Assembly: GCA_902651635.1 (NCBI GenBank)
Contig: CACRSC010000015.1
Coordinates: 961,090 to 1,025,089 of the forward strand
Direction: 5' to 3'
DNA length: 64,000 bases
Source of the DNA: Mastigamoeba balamuthi
Lineage: Eukaryota; Evosea; Mastigamoebida; Mastigamoebidae
Shown here: positions 1-10,000 of the stretch, piece by piece
Position numbering within the stretch: position 1 is the first letter of the stretch
Layout of the letters: every line of letters begins with the position of its first letter
Notes under the pieces: model-generated
Seen by the model: only the letters and a program-made list of their open reading frames with translations
What the model was told of the DNA's origin: nothing
The model's database searches: none
Position numbers and translations under genes: made by a program

Positions 1-240
1 ACGAGTCGAAAAAGCAGTCTTTTCAATGTCCTCAGAAGCCATACCGATCTGATTATACCCTGATAACGCATCCAAAGTAGGAAACAGCGTACAACCATAC
101 ATGCTCTCAAGAGTTTCGTCAACTCTGGGCATGGGGTAAATATCACTGCATGTGACCTCATTCAATGCATGGTCATCAAAACAGAAGCGCAGTTTACCAT
201 CTTTTTTCGATACCACCACTACAGAAGCTGATCATGGCGA
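1..240 (-). pseudogene. Reverse transcriptase N-terminal fragment with nonsense codon
   Basis: Read on the minus strand, this matches the start of a Ty3/gypsy RT palm: KKDGKLRFCFDDHALNEVT, then YPMPRVDETL, then LDALSGYNQI with the first catalytic Asp kept. An in-frame TGA at 232-234 sits where the family normally has the Trp of the SPWASP motif, one base change from TGG. The YxDD box lies outside the window. Confidence 0.8.
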
Positions 241-696
241 ATTACTGGCATGAATGATACGAGTTTTCAGCATTCTCTGGATTTCGTCTGAATTATACTC
301 TTGCAGATGGTGTGGTTATCAGTAGGGCATCCTGTAAATTGGCCTGGCCGATCCAGTATTGATACAATGAGTTACAAAGGATGAGCGACCGAGTTCCTCT
401 ATACTCCCTCAAAACTGGAACCAAATTGAATAAGGAAGTCCCACAGTATTGCCTTTTGTGCTGAAGGCAACTCAGCCTTACTGACTTTCTTTTCAATTGA
501 AGCCAAACACTCTGAGGATATCGAAGAAGTCTCTATACTCTCACTGGCACCCACTGCAACAACAAAGATAGGGGAAGCATTTGGAGAATCTGGGTCAATG
601 GTATAGACTGGACCAAGTTCTTCAACACATCCAAGAACAGTCCCCTCATGCAGAGTCACACTCTCTGAAGAAGAGTTGATCACTGGTACACGAATT

Positions 697-1248
697 TCAG
701 TCCCATGGGGCCAGGAGTACACGTGGACAAATCCAGATCCTCTCTGTGGTAGGCAAAAATTGCGCAGTATGAACAGTGAATGGCGTTTTGGCCTTCAACA
801 CAAGTGCAGTGTCTGGCTCTAGCATAACAGCCTTATTCAGTACAACAAGAGAAACCTGGCCTACCTGGACAGCAGTAGTACACTTTGTTGGAATTCTCTT
901 GTGACCGAATTTCACTTTTTCGTCTGACCACTGAACAGAGACATCATGAGCTACAATCATCTTGAGCCCTAGTAGAATCTCAACTCCCTGGTGTAGAGAT
1001 TCCAACACGAACAGATCATGGGTTGTGGCCCTCAGGATTTGTAGTGTTTAACGCCAGATGGACACAGCCGAGGGTACAACAGTGGTATTTGGAAGTACTC
1101 CTCGAACACGAACTTTGCAGAACGTGTCCATGGCCACATCGGGGGCTACCCTATCCAAGAGGCTCTTCGAAATGAATGATGCCTCTGCTCCAGTGTCAAA
1201 CATTACATCCACGACTGTCTTTCTCAGTTCCATAGGGCATACCACTCA
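697..1248 (-). pseudogene. Retropepsin-like aspartic protease remnant
   Basis: The strand reads VMFDTGAEASFIS, the active-site turn of retroviral-type aspartic proteases (DTG near 1189-1197). Downstream is GVEILLGLKMIVAHDVSVQW, which resembles the ILG-helix that ends the protease fold in Ty3/gypsy elements. A stop at 1246-1248 interrupts the frame just before the domain, another lies at 1048-1050, and a frameshift near 700-722 separates it from the downstream linker. It would act in Gag-Pol maturation in an intact element; here it is broken. Confidence 0.7.
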
Positions 1249-1576
1249 CAATCGTCGGCTATAGAGCTCAGCACGTTCATTGAGCACAATCTCAGGGATT
1301 ACAGTCTCAATTGATGCAGACTCAACCACTCCGACTGGCTCTTCAGAGGCTCTCTCCACGTCTGAATCCTGAGTTATACAGGCGGCTTGCAGCACATGCA
1401 GCTGTTGGGCGAGGTGGGGATCCCACCATTCCACACCTCGAGCACTAGGGGAATTTTTCATCCACGGTGTGTTTTCGGAAACCCACTTAACTGTCCGAAT
1501 CCTATTCCTGCAGATGTCACAGATGTATGCCTCACCGACCCAGTAACCAGGTATGTTTGGGTGTAGACGAACTGTG

Positions 1577-2146
1577 TTACGGGGACTGTAAGCCAAGCCG
1601 ATGCCAGGAGGACAACGGTTCTGGATATGACCCGGATTTCCGCAGTGGACACAGGGCTGTGGGCACTGAACGACAGTGCCCTGGCTGATGGCACCGAGGA
1701 CATGTGAACGGGAGAAAGCTGCTCTGGGGATTCGTTCTCAGAGGAGTCACGGCAGCAGGCGTCACAGAGATCGGAGCTTGTACAGAATAGACCTATCTTT
1801 TTCCGAAATCGAGTTCGAGGAAGACATTTCCCGACGAATTTCTCCGAGAGGGTCATGCCGAGGGTGTTCGGGATCTGAGTCCTCGTCTTCACCACGTTCG
1901 TGGTCCGTGTCCAGCTAGTCTGTGGTTTCTTTCTCGTCCGTGTCCGCTGACTCTTGGGGCTCGTTATTGCCGAGTTTTTGATTTTTTCTGCGGACGCGGT
2001 TCTTCACGAGCATCCTCGTTGACCCGCTTGTCAACCCGCAGCTCAGCCCGTTTCTTCTTGGTCTTCTTGCTCGTCCCTGCGGCCTTGCGAGCTGGCTTCT
2101 TGTTCATGCCCTTGCGAGCACGAAACTTCTTCGTGAAGTGGAACAT
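1577..2146 (-). pseudogene. Broken gag-like segment with zinc knuckle
   Basis: A methionine at 2146 opens a basic, Lys-rich stretch that ends in a stop at 1964-1966. In another frame an acidic, Ser-rich stretch follows. A canonical CX2CX4HX4C knuckle lies at 1612-1653 (CVHCGNPGHIQNRC). A second Cys/His cluster, CPRCHQPGHC, lies just upstream in a different frame, so a one- or two-base shift separates two adjacent knuckles. This is typical of a nucleocapsid region. The exact gag start is uncertain. Confidence 0.65.
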
Positions 2147-2289
2147 AAAAGCACTCGGATACTTACCCTGACCTCAAACCAATTGTAATGGTGTGCGGGT
2201 GTTGCTAGGCACAAGGACAATAACGAAGTGTTTCGAAATCTGTTCGGGCAGAGCATTTCTTTACAGTTTGTCCGTGTACTAATATCATA

Positions 2290-2973
2290 ATGGCGGCGGA
2301 GGAGGTGTGGGGTCAGTTCAAGCAGAGGCTCTCGAACACCAAGCACCTGACACCCCGCGATATCTGGGCCATCAGCAAGAGCGACCTGAAAATTCTCCTC
2401 GGCGAGCTCGAGTTCAGCGGCGCGGAGGCAGGGGTCATCGCCACCCGCTTTTTAGTCCCACGTCCGCCGAGTTCGTCGCTTCCGTCCCCCCCCCCCCCCC
2501 CACCGGCTCATCTGCACCACAGTGACCTACGCCGAAGATCCCGAGCCGGATCTGACACAGACGCTCGAGCTCATCAAGCAGACCTACGCCGATTATCCCG
2601 CAGCCAAGGCCCGGTTGATTTCGTGGCTGCGCGACAGCGTCCCGTTCGTGCGCGTCCGTGATAAGGACGCGGTGGCCCATTCTGCACTCCAGCAGCTTCA
2701 CAACTGCTTCGACGCCGCCGACGTTCTTTCTGCCTGTGTCGACGTCTCTCCCTCGTTTGGTCCCACCGCCAAGGTATTGGTGTGATCTCTGGTTGAGCCA
2801 GCTCGCACTCACCTCGCCTTTCCATTTCCCCTTCCCTTCACAAGGTGACATTTTGGACCACGGCAGACCGGGACCAAGCCCGACGTGAGCTCGAAGAGTA
2901 CCAGGCCGCTCTGCAACGGCGCACGCACCAAGCCCCAGTCACCCCGTCGTGGGACTACAACGGTCCGTTGTGA
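2290..2973 (+). CDS. Hypothetical protein, 183 aa, three exons
   Basis: Exons 2290-2461, 2523-2773 and 2845-2973 are joined by GT-AG introns and give an uninterrupted 183-residue frame starting MAAEE and ending YNGPL. The protein looks globular and helical, with several Trp and charged residues; no signal peptide, membrane segment or known motif was recognised. The ATG is four bases after an AATATC element. The first intron contains a pure C-run at about 2487-2501. The gene converges on the next one, with only nine bases between the two stop codons. Function unknown. Confidence 0.7.
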
Positions 2974-2982
2974 CCGCAATTC

Positions 2983-3406
2983 TCACCAAGGCTTCCCCAA
3001 GGCTTCAGTCCTTTGGTTGTTGCTCTCCTTCTTTTTGCGAAGCCCCTTGAGGATCTCGAACACCGACCTCGGGATCACCTCCAGAGCACCTTCATCACGT
3101 ACGACGTACGACGACACCAGCTCGTCTGCTGTGTTGTTTCAATCGATGGAGTGAGCAGCCGTGAAATTTCAGGCGGAATCGAAAGAACTGGAAACGCACC
3201 GGAGTAGAAGGCGGAGACGCTGAGGAGATCGTAGCTGCTGGCCCGGTTCGATGCGGGCGAGCGGGAGAGGTTGTGGACGAAGGAGGAGTGAGCGCAGCAG
3301 TTCGAGGACGAGCGGCGGCAGCATCTTCCCCCCCCCCTCCCCCTTTCTGCGAGGGGTTTCCGAAATTTTGGCGGTGTGCTGCAGTGCCACTTTTGACCAA
3401 GGACAT
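2983..3406 (-). CDS. Hypothetical protein, about 102 aa, three exons
   Basis: Minus-strand exons 3406-3391, 3346-3200 and 3128-2983 join into an open frame of 102 residues. The last exon is the best supported: DELVSSYVVRDEGALEVIP followed by a basic tail with LRKKK. The middle exon is Ser/Arg/Cys-rich. The short first exon (MSLVK) is inferred from a start codon placed right after a GATATT element and from phase agreement. It converges on the 2290-2973 gene. No family recognised. It may be longer upstream if the first exon is wrong. Confidence 0.55.
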
Positions 3407-4117
3407 AATATCGAGTTTGATAAGCATCAAGACTGTTTGAGTCTTGTGTGTTGTGTTGTCCTCGTTGGGGAGGGGGGAGGGGGAAGAGCATGGCAGTTTT
3501 ATTGCTGCATCGAGTGACACACAGGTAGCTCCAATAGCCAGAGCCCCAACTGACAAGGATCTTGTCAACGAGCGTGCAGATCTTGTGTGTCACGACCAGC
3601 ACGATGCGGCCCTCCCTGGTGGCAAACCACTGTGTTGGAGCAGCGGTTTGTGCCATGGGGGGGGCATTTGCAAACACGCCATTCGCCCGTACATGTGAGA
3701 CGTGGGTGCTGCAGGTAGTGCAGGCCCTGCTCCCTACCAGGCAGAACCACCTGGGCAAGTGCCACTTGCCACAACAGATGCACAGTCAGGTCGACCCACA
3801 GGTTGCGTGCACAGTAGCCCTCTTCTTCTTCCTTCACCTTGCGGACCATCAATAGTTGGTCAGAGAGTACCAATCACTAATGAACCCATACGTGATGCAG
3901 GGGCGTGCCTCGTTGCTCTTGTCTGCCATTCTGGTCCTGGTAGCGAGCAGGAGTGCCTTTTTCAAAGCAGGGACAAATCCTGTTAATTAATATACATGGT
4001 GGCGTGTTTTCCCACAGTCATGACTATATATCAGGACACACGTTCTCTAGATACCCCCCTCTCTCATGCACCCACTTCCCCTGCTGTCTGTTCCCATTTT
4101 TGGGAAGAAGATGATAT
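3407..4117. other. Intergenic stretch without a supported gene
   Basis: Open frames here are short, overlap on both strands and show no recognisable motif. The region is less GC-rich than the host genes and leads into the DIRS-like element, so it may contain eroded element or flanking sequence. Nothing further can be supported. Confidence 0.5.
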
Positions 4118-4120
4118 CAA

Positions 4121-4144
4121 TACATGAATGTCTGCGAGCTTCAG
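4121..4144 (+). repeat. Left copy of 24-bp direct repeat flanking DIRS-like element
   Basis: The 24 bases match 6720-6743 with one mismatch (position 16, g versus a). A GATGAT hexamer also precedes each copy at slightly different spacing. It could be a short terminal repeat of the element or part of a split repeat. Confidence 0.7.
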
Positions 4145-4385
4145 CTCACAGATAGGAGTGTATGTCAGGCGAATCGGAGATACCAAGGCAGTTAGAAAAT
4201 TCGTTTTTAGCTGGAAGCAGGGCTATCACAGCCTGGCTCCTGACTCGCCAGCTGCATCTGCAGGGCCCAACACGTGATCCACATACACGCACACACAATA
4301 CCACCAGTTTCCCCCAAATACACACCCTTGACCTTTTTGGTTTTTTTACCACCACCCTTTTCCCATCGCCCGTAGGCCACAACAC

Positions 4386-5033
4386 CATGTCACAACAGCA
4401 ACCTGCATGTTCGGCGACACCACCCCAGTGGGTGCTGCAGGGGGTGGTGGCGGCCAGCCCGTTCCCTGACCTCGACGTGCTATTGTCGGTGGACAGTGCA
4501 GAATTTGACCATGCAGCATGGATGTAGCACGAACGACGACCCACTTCCTCTACGAGTATTACACGCTGATTGTGATGGCAGCCCTGCTTGAGCACGTGGC
4601 CAATGCGGTGATCCCCCAGCAGGACAGGGGCCGTGCCCTCATGGTAGCTCAAGAACTCCTAGCACAGCGCATCAACACACTTCGACAGGCAGAGACCACA
4701 CACCAGTGGGCCCAGGATGATGGGCTCAACGAACTCCTGGGGCAGCCCACTGTCCAGTACCACCCCAGGATCAGCCCCATGGTACCATCACTGCAGCAGC
4801 AACTGATTTCCAAGGTGATGGCACAGGCGATCATGGCCATGGCAGCCCAGAGTGCGTCCCACCCCAGAATCCAGCAAGTGTCACCCAACTCGCACAGCAA
4901 CTCGTGCAACTCTCAATCCAGCAGCTCATACCCCAGCCCTTTCAGAACTACAACCACTGCTTTTGCAGTAAGCAGCCAGGGCACTGGGTGCGCAACTGCA
5001 ATGGTGGCCCCAGGGGACCCAGAAGCCACCAGT
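4386..5033 (+). pseudogene. Gag-like remnant of DIRS-like element
   Basis: Starts MSQQQPACS, hits an early stop near 4525, resumes at the overlapping MDVARTT start (4518) and continues as a Gln/Ala/Ser-rich chain. In another frame near 4955-5000 it has a Cys/His cluster HCFCSKQPGHWVRNC, close to a retroviral zinc knuckle but with one residue missing between the first two Cys. The need for three frames indicates decay. Assignment rests on position 5' of the RT and on the cluster. Confidence 0.5.
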
Positions 5034-5037
5034 AGAC

Positions 5038-6113
5038 ATGATGCACATGGCAATGGGAGGGGCACCCGATCATGATGGTGCCCTTCCCTCACGTGACAGC
5101 AGCGACAACCAGCAGACCACACCACCACAGTCACCCAGCAGCTGGCCTTCGACACAAGGAACAATGACGCCCCACAGACCATTAATGCCCATGACACTGA
5201 TTACACTAATGGCCCTTCACGTTGTATGGTCTGAGGAGGGGGCCGTGGTGCCCCTCCCAGAACGACTATGCCGCAACATTCGCAATCTTCATGACGTTCT
5301 CGCCATACTTGCAGGCAGTGATCCGCAACAGCATTCAGGCACCACCCAACCTCATGAGGCCTTTCGCCAGGCGACCACATGTGACCTTCCACTGAAACTC
5401 ACAGTGAAGGCCCGGGACTGGCTTCTCAACGAGATCTGGAGGCAGGAGGGGTTGGGCATGCTCCATCTGACCAATACCAGACTGATGGCAGTATGGCCAT
5501 ACTTCCTCAAGGACAAGTCATTGCCGAAACGCTACTGTCTCATAACAAACCTCACGGGCCTGAAGAAGGCCCTACTGAAACGCCCCTTTAAGATGGACCA
5601 GCTCTGCTACCTACGCACACTGGTGCACAAGGGGGACTGGGGTGTGCACTGTGGACAGTCCATCAATGACATGTTTTCGCACTGCCCTCTGCACAAGGAC
5701 ACCCAGGACATCACAGCAATCGAACCGCTACCTGCACCTCTCCCACAGTATGCAGTCTTCCAGGGGATGCCCTTTGACCATGCACACGCCCCATACTGGG
5801 CCCAGTCCCTGCTTCGGCCACTGGTGCATTGTTGGCATCAGATGGGGATGCGAGTACTCTCTGATATCAATGACATCATCATCCTGGGTCACTCGAAACA
5901 GGAGGCGACCAACTACAGGGCTCAGGCGATCCATGACCTCCAGACAGTGGGTTGGACACCACGCCACACCCAATGAAGGGGGCGCAAGTAGGGACACAGC
6001 ACCTGATCTACCTCGGCATCGAGATCGACCTACAGCTGGGGCTCTTCCTCCTCCCACAGTCCAAGATCAACAGCATTGAGGGAGCCCGCAACATAATCCA
6101 CGGGGCACTGTGA
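5038..6113 (+). pseudogene. DIRS-type reverse transcriptase with altered catalytic residues
   Basis: The open stretch 5038-5976 contains RYCLITNLTGLKKAL and FKMDQLCYLRTLVHKGDW, matching the entry to the palm in DIRS RTs. The first catalytic-Asp segment reads GQSINDMFSHCPL, with Ser where the Asp of the D-x-x-D-A-Y motif is expected. The second reads VLSDINDIIIL where families have YLDDILLL, so Tyr is replaced by Asp and the first Asp by Asn. Thumb sequence (IYLGIEIDL) resumes in another frame after 5976 and stops at 6111-6113. The copy cannot be an active polymerase. Confidence 0.65.
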
Positions 6114-6602
6114 ATGCACACTCTCACGCCACGCAAATGGGCAGCAGCAGTGGGGAAGCTGCAAGCTGTGACGATAGCAGCACCAGAGGAGCTGGGCCTT
6201 GTTCTACGACTGGCCTCAGTGGCTCTTCCCCCAAAGACGGTCACCAACTGGGACGGGCCCCTCTGGGTGGCCCCCCAGGTGATCAACGAGGCAACACAAC
6301 TCATACAATGCTGGCCATGGGCAGCAATCTGGCCACAACACCACTCAGTGGCCACAGTCGAGTCCGATATGGCAAAGAGCATCAGCTGGGGTGGGGGAGT
6401 CCGAGAGACAGCCCTGCACGTGAGCGGGCCCTGGCTGCCACATGAGACTGCCACCACGGACACCAGACTGGTGGAGCTCTGGGCCTCCAACCTCGTGCTA
6501 CAGGCACTGGGGGGCCACCTCTGGGGCAAGCAGATCCACCTTCTCATTGACAACTGCAAGGTCCCAAACACAGAACGGCGCATTGCAGAGTGCCTCTTCT
6601 AG
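6114..6602 (+). pseudogene. RNase H region of DIRS-like element
   Basis: A frame of 162 residues begins MHTLTPRKWAAAVGKLQA, the connection domain after the RT. It continues with VATVESDMAKSISWGGG (first acidic residue of RNase H), TRLVELWA (Glu of the second motif) and HLLIDNCKV (Asp of the third). The downstream His/Asp part and any recombinase are missing, and the frame ends at 6600-6602. It is a fragment of the same element as the RT. Confidence 0.6.
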
Positions 6603-6719
6603 CCGAAACTACGAACACAATGATTGGTCAGGGCAGCCAGAGGGCAGCCCAGGAGGTACAGGAAGCTACTGCATCTCTCCTCACACCCAATCCAAAATGT
6701 TATGATGATTTGCCTGACA

Positions 6720-6743
6720 TACATGAATGTCTGCAAGCTTCAG
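6720..6743 (+). repeat. Right copy of 24-bp direct repeat flanking DIRS-like element
   Basis: Pairs with 4121-4144 (23 of 24 bases identical) about 2.6 kb away and bounds the retroelement coding remnants. Confidence 0.7.
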
Positions 6744-7074
6744 ACTATTTGTCCTTCTCACTGTCCTTCTCATATTAGCACGGGTTAGTGGAAGTTGGAG
6801 GTCGCTGTCATAGGGGGATAGCGGGTTGGTTGGCATGCCTGTGGGGACTCGGCCAGACCGCTCCCTTTCCGAATTTTGCCCAGAGAAAAATCAGGCAGGT
6901 CACTTCTTGGGAATTGAAAGTGAAAAGGAGAAAAAGACAATTGAAAGAAAAAGCCGGTTGCTCCTCAAGGTGCCCACGCCCCCTGGTGAACACTCGTGGA
7001 TTTGTTCGCCTGTGAATCTCTTTCACAGAAAATGGAGAATGGAATATGTGAGTTCCATAAGGTATCATACTTTA
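6744..7074. other. Intergenic stretch, no gene seen
   Basis: It lies between the end of the DIRS-like element and the stop of the RapGAP-like gene. Short frames exist on both strands but none shows motifs or host-like codon bias. Confidence 0.5.
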
Positions 7075-10000
7075 TCACTTTCCAATGTACTTGGAGCACA
7101 TATCAATCAGCTTCCGTCTGTAGATGGCTAGCCGCTGATCAGGCTCTGATATCGATCTCTCTCCATTTATCACTGGAATACCTAAGATTAAAATGGCACG
7201 GACAAAGTCGCGTACTCTTCGTGTGGAGGAATTGCCTCAATGAAGAGCTAATCTCAAACACCGGTTCTTGTGGAAGGAAGGGCGGATAAGGAGGGGCCTT
7301 GGACTTGCTCACCACCTCCACTCTGTACTTTTTCGCTCCAGCCAGGGGGGAGACAACGATGAAGGACCCTAGAGGTGATTGAGACTCAATGCGGGGGGGA
7401 GTCGTACTGACTGTTGAGCGATGAAGTGAATGAGACAGGGGAGAAACGATCGGTGGGATTCGCGCAGTCCTTGAACACGACAAGTATTTTGTCTTTCCCG
7501 ATAAGTCTCTTCCGCTCCACGTTTTGCTCGTCCGAGGTCTTCTGGGGCATCAAGGTGGCAACCTTCGGTGAAGATTAGGTTCCGGCGTTATGTTAAGTGA
7601 GGAACATGAAACATGATTTCGTAAGGTCCGATTTCGGCATGAACCGAGTGTGTTCCGTTCCGGTTGCCTAGAGCGAGTTGATGAGATGGAAAGACGGGTT
7701 TTTGTGCGCACTTTTATCATCTAGGCCGCCTTTGAATTTCGACCACCCCTGAAGGGTGATTCTGTTCCCCAAGAACGAGAGGAACTCCTCATATTCCTTC
7801 GAGCCGAAGTCTGCTTCTCTTGAGATACTGTGAGGAAGGTCAACGTACTGTTCTTCAAAACGTCCTTCTCGTCTGTTTGCCCGGGCCCGCAGTACACGAC
7901 TCCGACGCAGTACTTTGTCGTTATTGTGTCAGCCTCGAGGGATGCGAGCTCGTCTGAGAAGACCGGGTTCGTGATGCGGTTCCACTGGTACTCCCTGAAG
8001 TAGTTGTCAGAAGGGATTAAGACCTTGAGAGAAAAACCGGTATTGCGGGTACGCTTCCTTGATCACCTCCAGCGTGTTGACAACGGGGAGGAGAATCCGG
8101 ATGAACTCGGTCTCTGTTCTCATCAACGCCTTCGCTGGAGCTGTCGTGTCCTCCTTCTGCTCGAGTGTGAACACAACGGGGCCGTCCACGGACACGAAGT
8201 GCTTGTGCTCTACAAATCGGTAGGCGATGGAGCAAATGAGGTTGGGAGCACCTTTTGCAAGCAAGAACTCCTTGAACCACGGGTAGTCGTCCTCGGCACA
8301 GATGATGTGAAGTACGTTGGAGTCTGCGTGCTTGTGTGTCATCGACGAGAAGCAGCTCTCGATCCTGAATCCCTCTGCCTCGGCACGCGGGTCGATCAGC
8401 ACGGACGGAGGTCTGTTTTCCTCCCAATCCTCCGCGTTGTAGATCGGCGAGCTCCAGAAGTCCATTCGGCCGGGAGAGTCTGCCGGGAGTTTGTCCATCT
8501 CCCGGATCTTCTCCAGTAGCGTCGATACACTTCCTCTCGGAATCCTAAGTGCGGTTATGTAATTTCATCAAGTGGTGGCGAACTCTGCTGCCGCGGGGAT
8601 AGTGGGCGCCTCTGACGGCTTCACGGTCTTCCTGAGGGCAGAAAGCAGGCTCGCGGAACGGGACGTGGGCTTCCTTTCTGGTGTACTCTTGTCCCCAGCG
8701 ACGGCGGATTTGAAGTACTTCTGGATCTCAGATGACCCGAAGCTTCTGCTCTTTTGGCGTGTCAGCACCTGCTCGGGCGCTCTCTTGTCTTGCTCCTTCC
8801 GGTCAGCCAGCGGAGAGGACGCCGCGCTGCTGTGAGACGAAGGCGCCTTCATGTCCTCCATCGACGTTGCCAGCGGGTGCTTCAGGGGAGCTGCCCCGCT
8901 ACCCCCACCCAACGGGAACGTGGAGAAGCTCTCGCTGCGTACGCGAGGATGGAACCTGTTCTCCTTTCCGGCCTCCTCTGAGTGAAATGAATGAGCCCGG
9001 TTGCGGCTGAGGCGCAAGGCACGCACCGTCCTTCAGCCCTTGAATCGCGGGATTAACCGGTCTTGGAGGTGGAGCCTCGCTCGGTGCGGGCGCTGTTGGA
9101 GATCTGGGCTCCTTTGATGGGGAGTCTGTCCTCCTGAGACCCGGGATCTCTGGGGAGACCGGGGTCTTCGGAGAGTCGGTGCGTCTCACGGAGGTATCCG
9201 GAATCCTCAGCTGAGGTGACGACGAGAACCTCGCGATCGCGGGAGACGCCGGAGCTGCTTGTGGAGACAGTACCACTGCACGGCGAGATGAGAAGATGAG
9301 AGACTGTAAGGTGGTTACTTGGCGGCGGCGGCATGACGGTCAGCTTCCCCTGGGACGGGGACCGGGGTGAATGCGGAGCTGTCCGCGAGGGTGACCCATC
9401 GGAGTCGAACACTCGCGATTTTATCAACTCTAGTTCCTCCTCGACCGCTTGCAGGTCTTTGTTCTGGTCTGCGAGCTGCTCCACGAACCCGCTTGTGAGC
9501 GAGGCGCACTTGGTGATCTTGTCTCTGGTGTCGTCCTGTCCGAGAAGGTCAGAGAAGGTGGGAAAACGACGGGGAAGACAGACAAGATAGGTGTGCATCT
9601 CCTCGATGCGTGTGGCCAGGCCGTCGATGCCCTCAGGGTGCCCCTTCCTCACTTTCTGTCGCACCGTCTCGATGACCTCCTGGGTGGACTCGAGCTCGTG
9701 CTGGGTCGCTTCGAGCTGCTTCTTCAGAGCGGGGACGACCCGCACGATGCGATCGACAATCTCCTGCTTGCTCTGCAGCATCGACACGTGCGACGACACG
9801 TCACTGATTTGTTCGGCGAGTGTCGACGTCTGCATGCTGACTGTCTTGCTCAGCTCGTCGACCTTCGATTCCAGCCTCTTTGCGTTCGTATCGCAGGTTC
9901 TGTCCTGTGAACGGTTGCTGGCGGATGCGAGCTGCTCTGCGAGGCTGCTGACTCGGCTCGCGAGCTCGTCATGCCCCCTGCTGAGAGCCGTCTGCTTCGA

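Larger units (their letters stand above)
1..2146 (-). mobile_element. Decayed Ty3/gypsy-type LTR retroelement (gag-protease-RT), truncated by window edge
   Basis: On the minus strand, in order, there is a lysine-rich start (from 2146), an acidic stretch, two CCHC-like zinc-knuckle segments near 1612-1700, a retropepsin-like protease with a DTG triad near 1189-1197, and the N-terminal part of a reverse transcriptase running off position 1. This gag-PR-RT order is that of Ty3/gypsy elements. Several frame breaks and in-frame stops (for example 232-234, 1246-1248, about 700-722, about 1670) show that the copy is not functional. No LTR was recognised inside the window. GC content and codon use are lower and less biased than in the host genes. 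The lysine-rich beginning could instead belong to a separate small gene. Confidence 0.8.
4121..6743 (+). mobile_element. Decayed DIRS-like retroelement (gag-like, RT, RNase H)
   Basis: In order there is a Gln/Ser-rich gag-like part ending in a zinc-knuckle-like cluster (about 4386-5033), a reverse transcriptase (about 5038-6113) and an RNase H region (6114-6602). RT wording such as LYLRTLVHKGDW-type spacing, a late IYLGIEIDLQLGLFLLPQ block, and an RNase H with VESDMA...SWGGGV and HLLIDN fits DIRS/YR elements rather than Ty3 or Ty1. A tyrosine recombinase was not seen; the copy ends soon after RNase H. A 24-bp direct repeat flanks this span. A frameshift near 5976 and a stop at 6111-6113 break the pol frame. 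Confidence 0.7.

Noticed and set aside
2104-2346. Minus-strand frame overlapping the start of the 2290 gene
   Set aside because: It runs antisense through the first exon and promoter element, with no motif; treated as a shadow.
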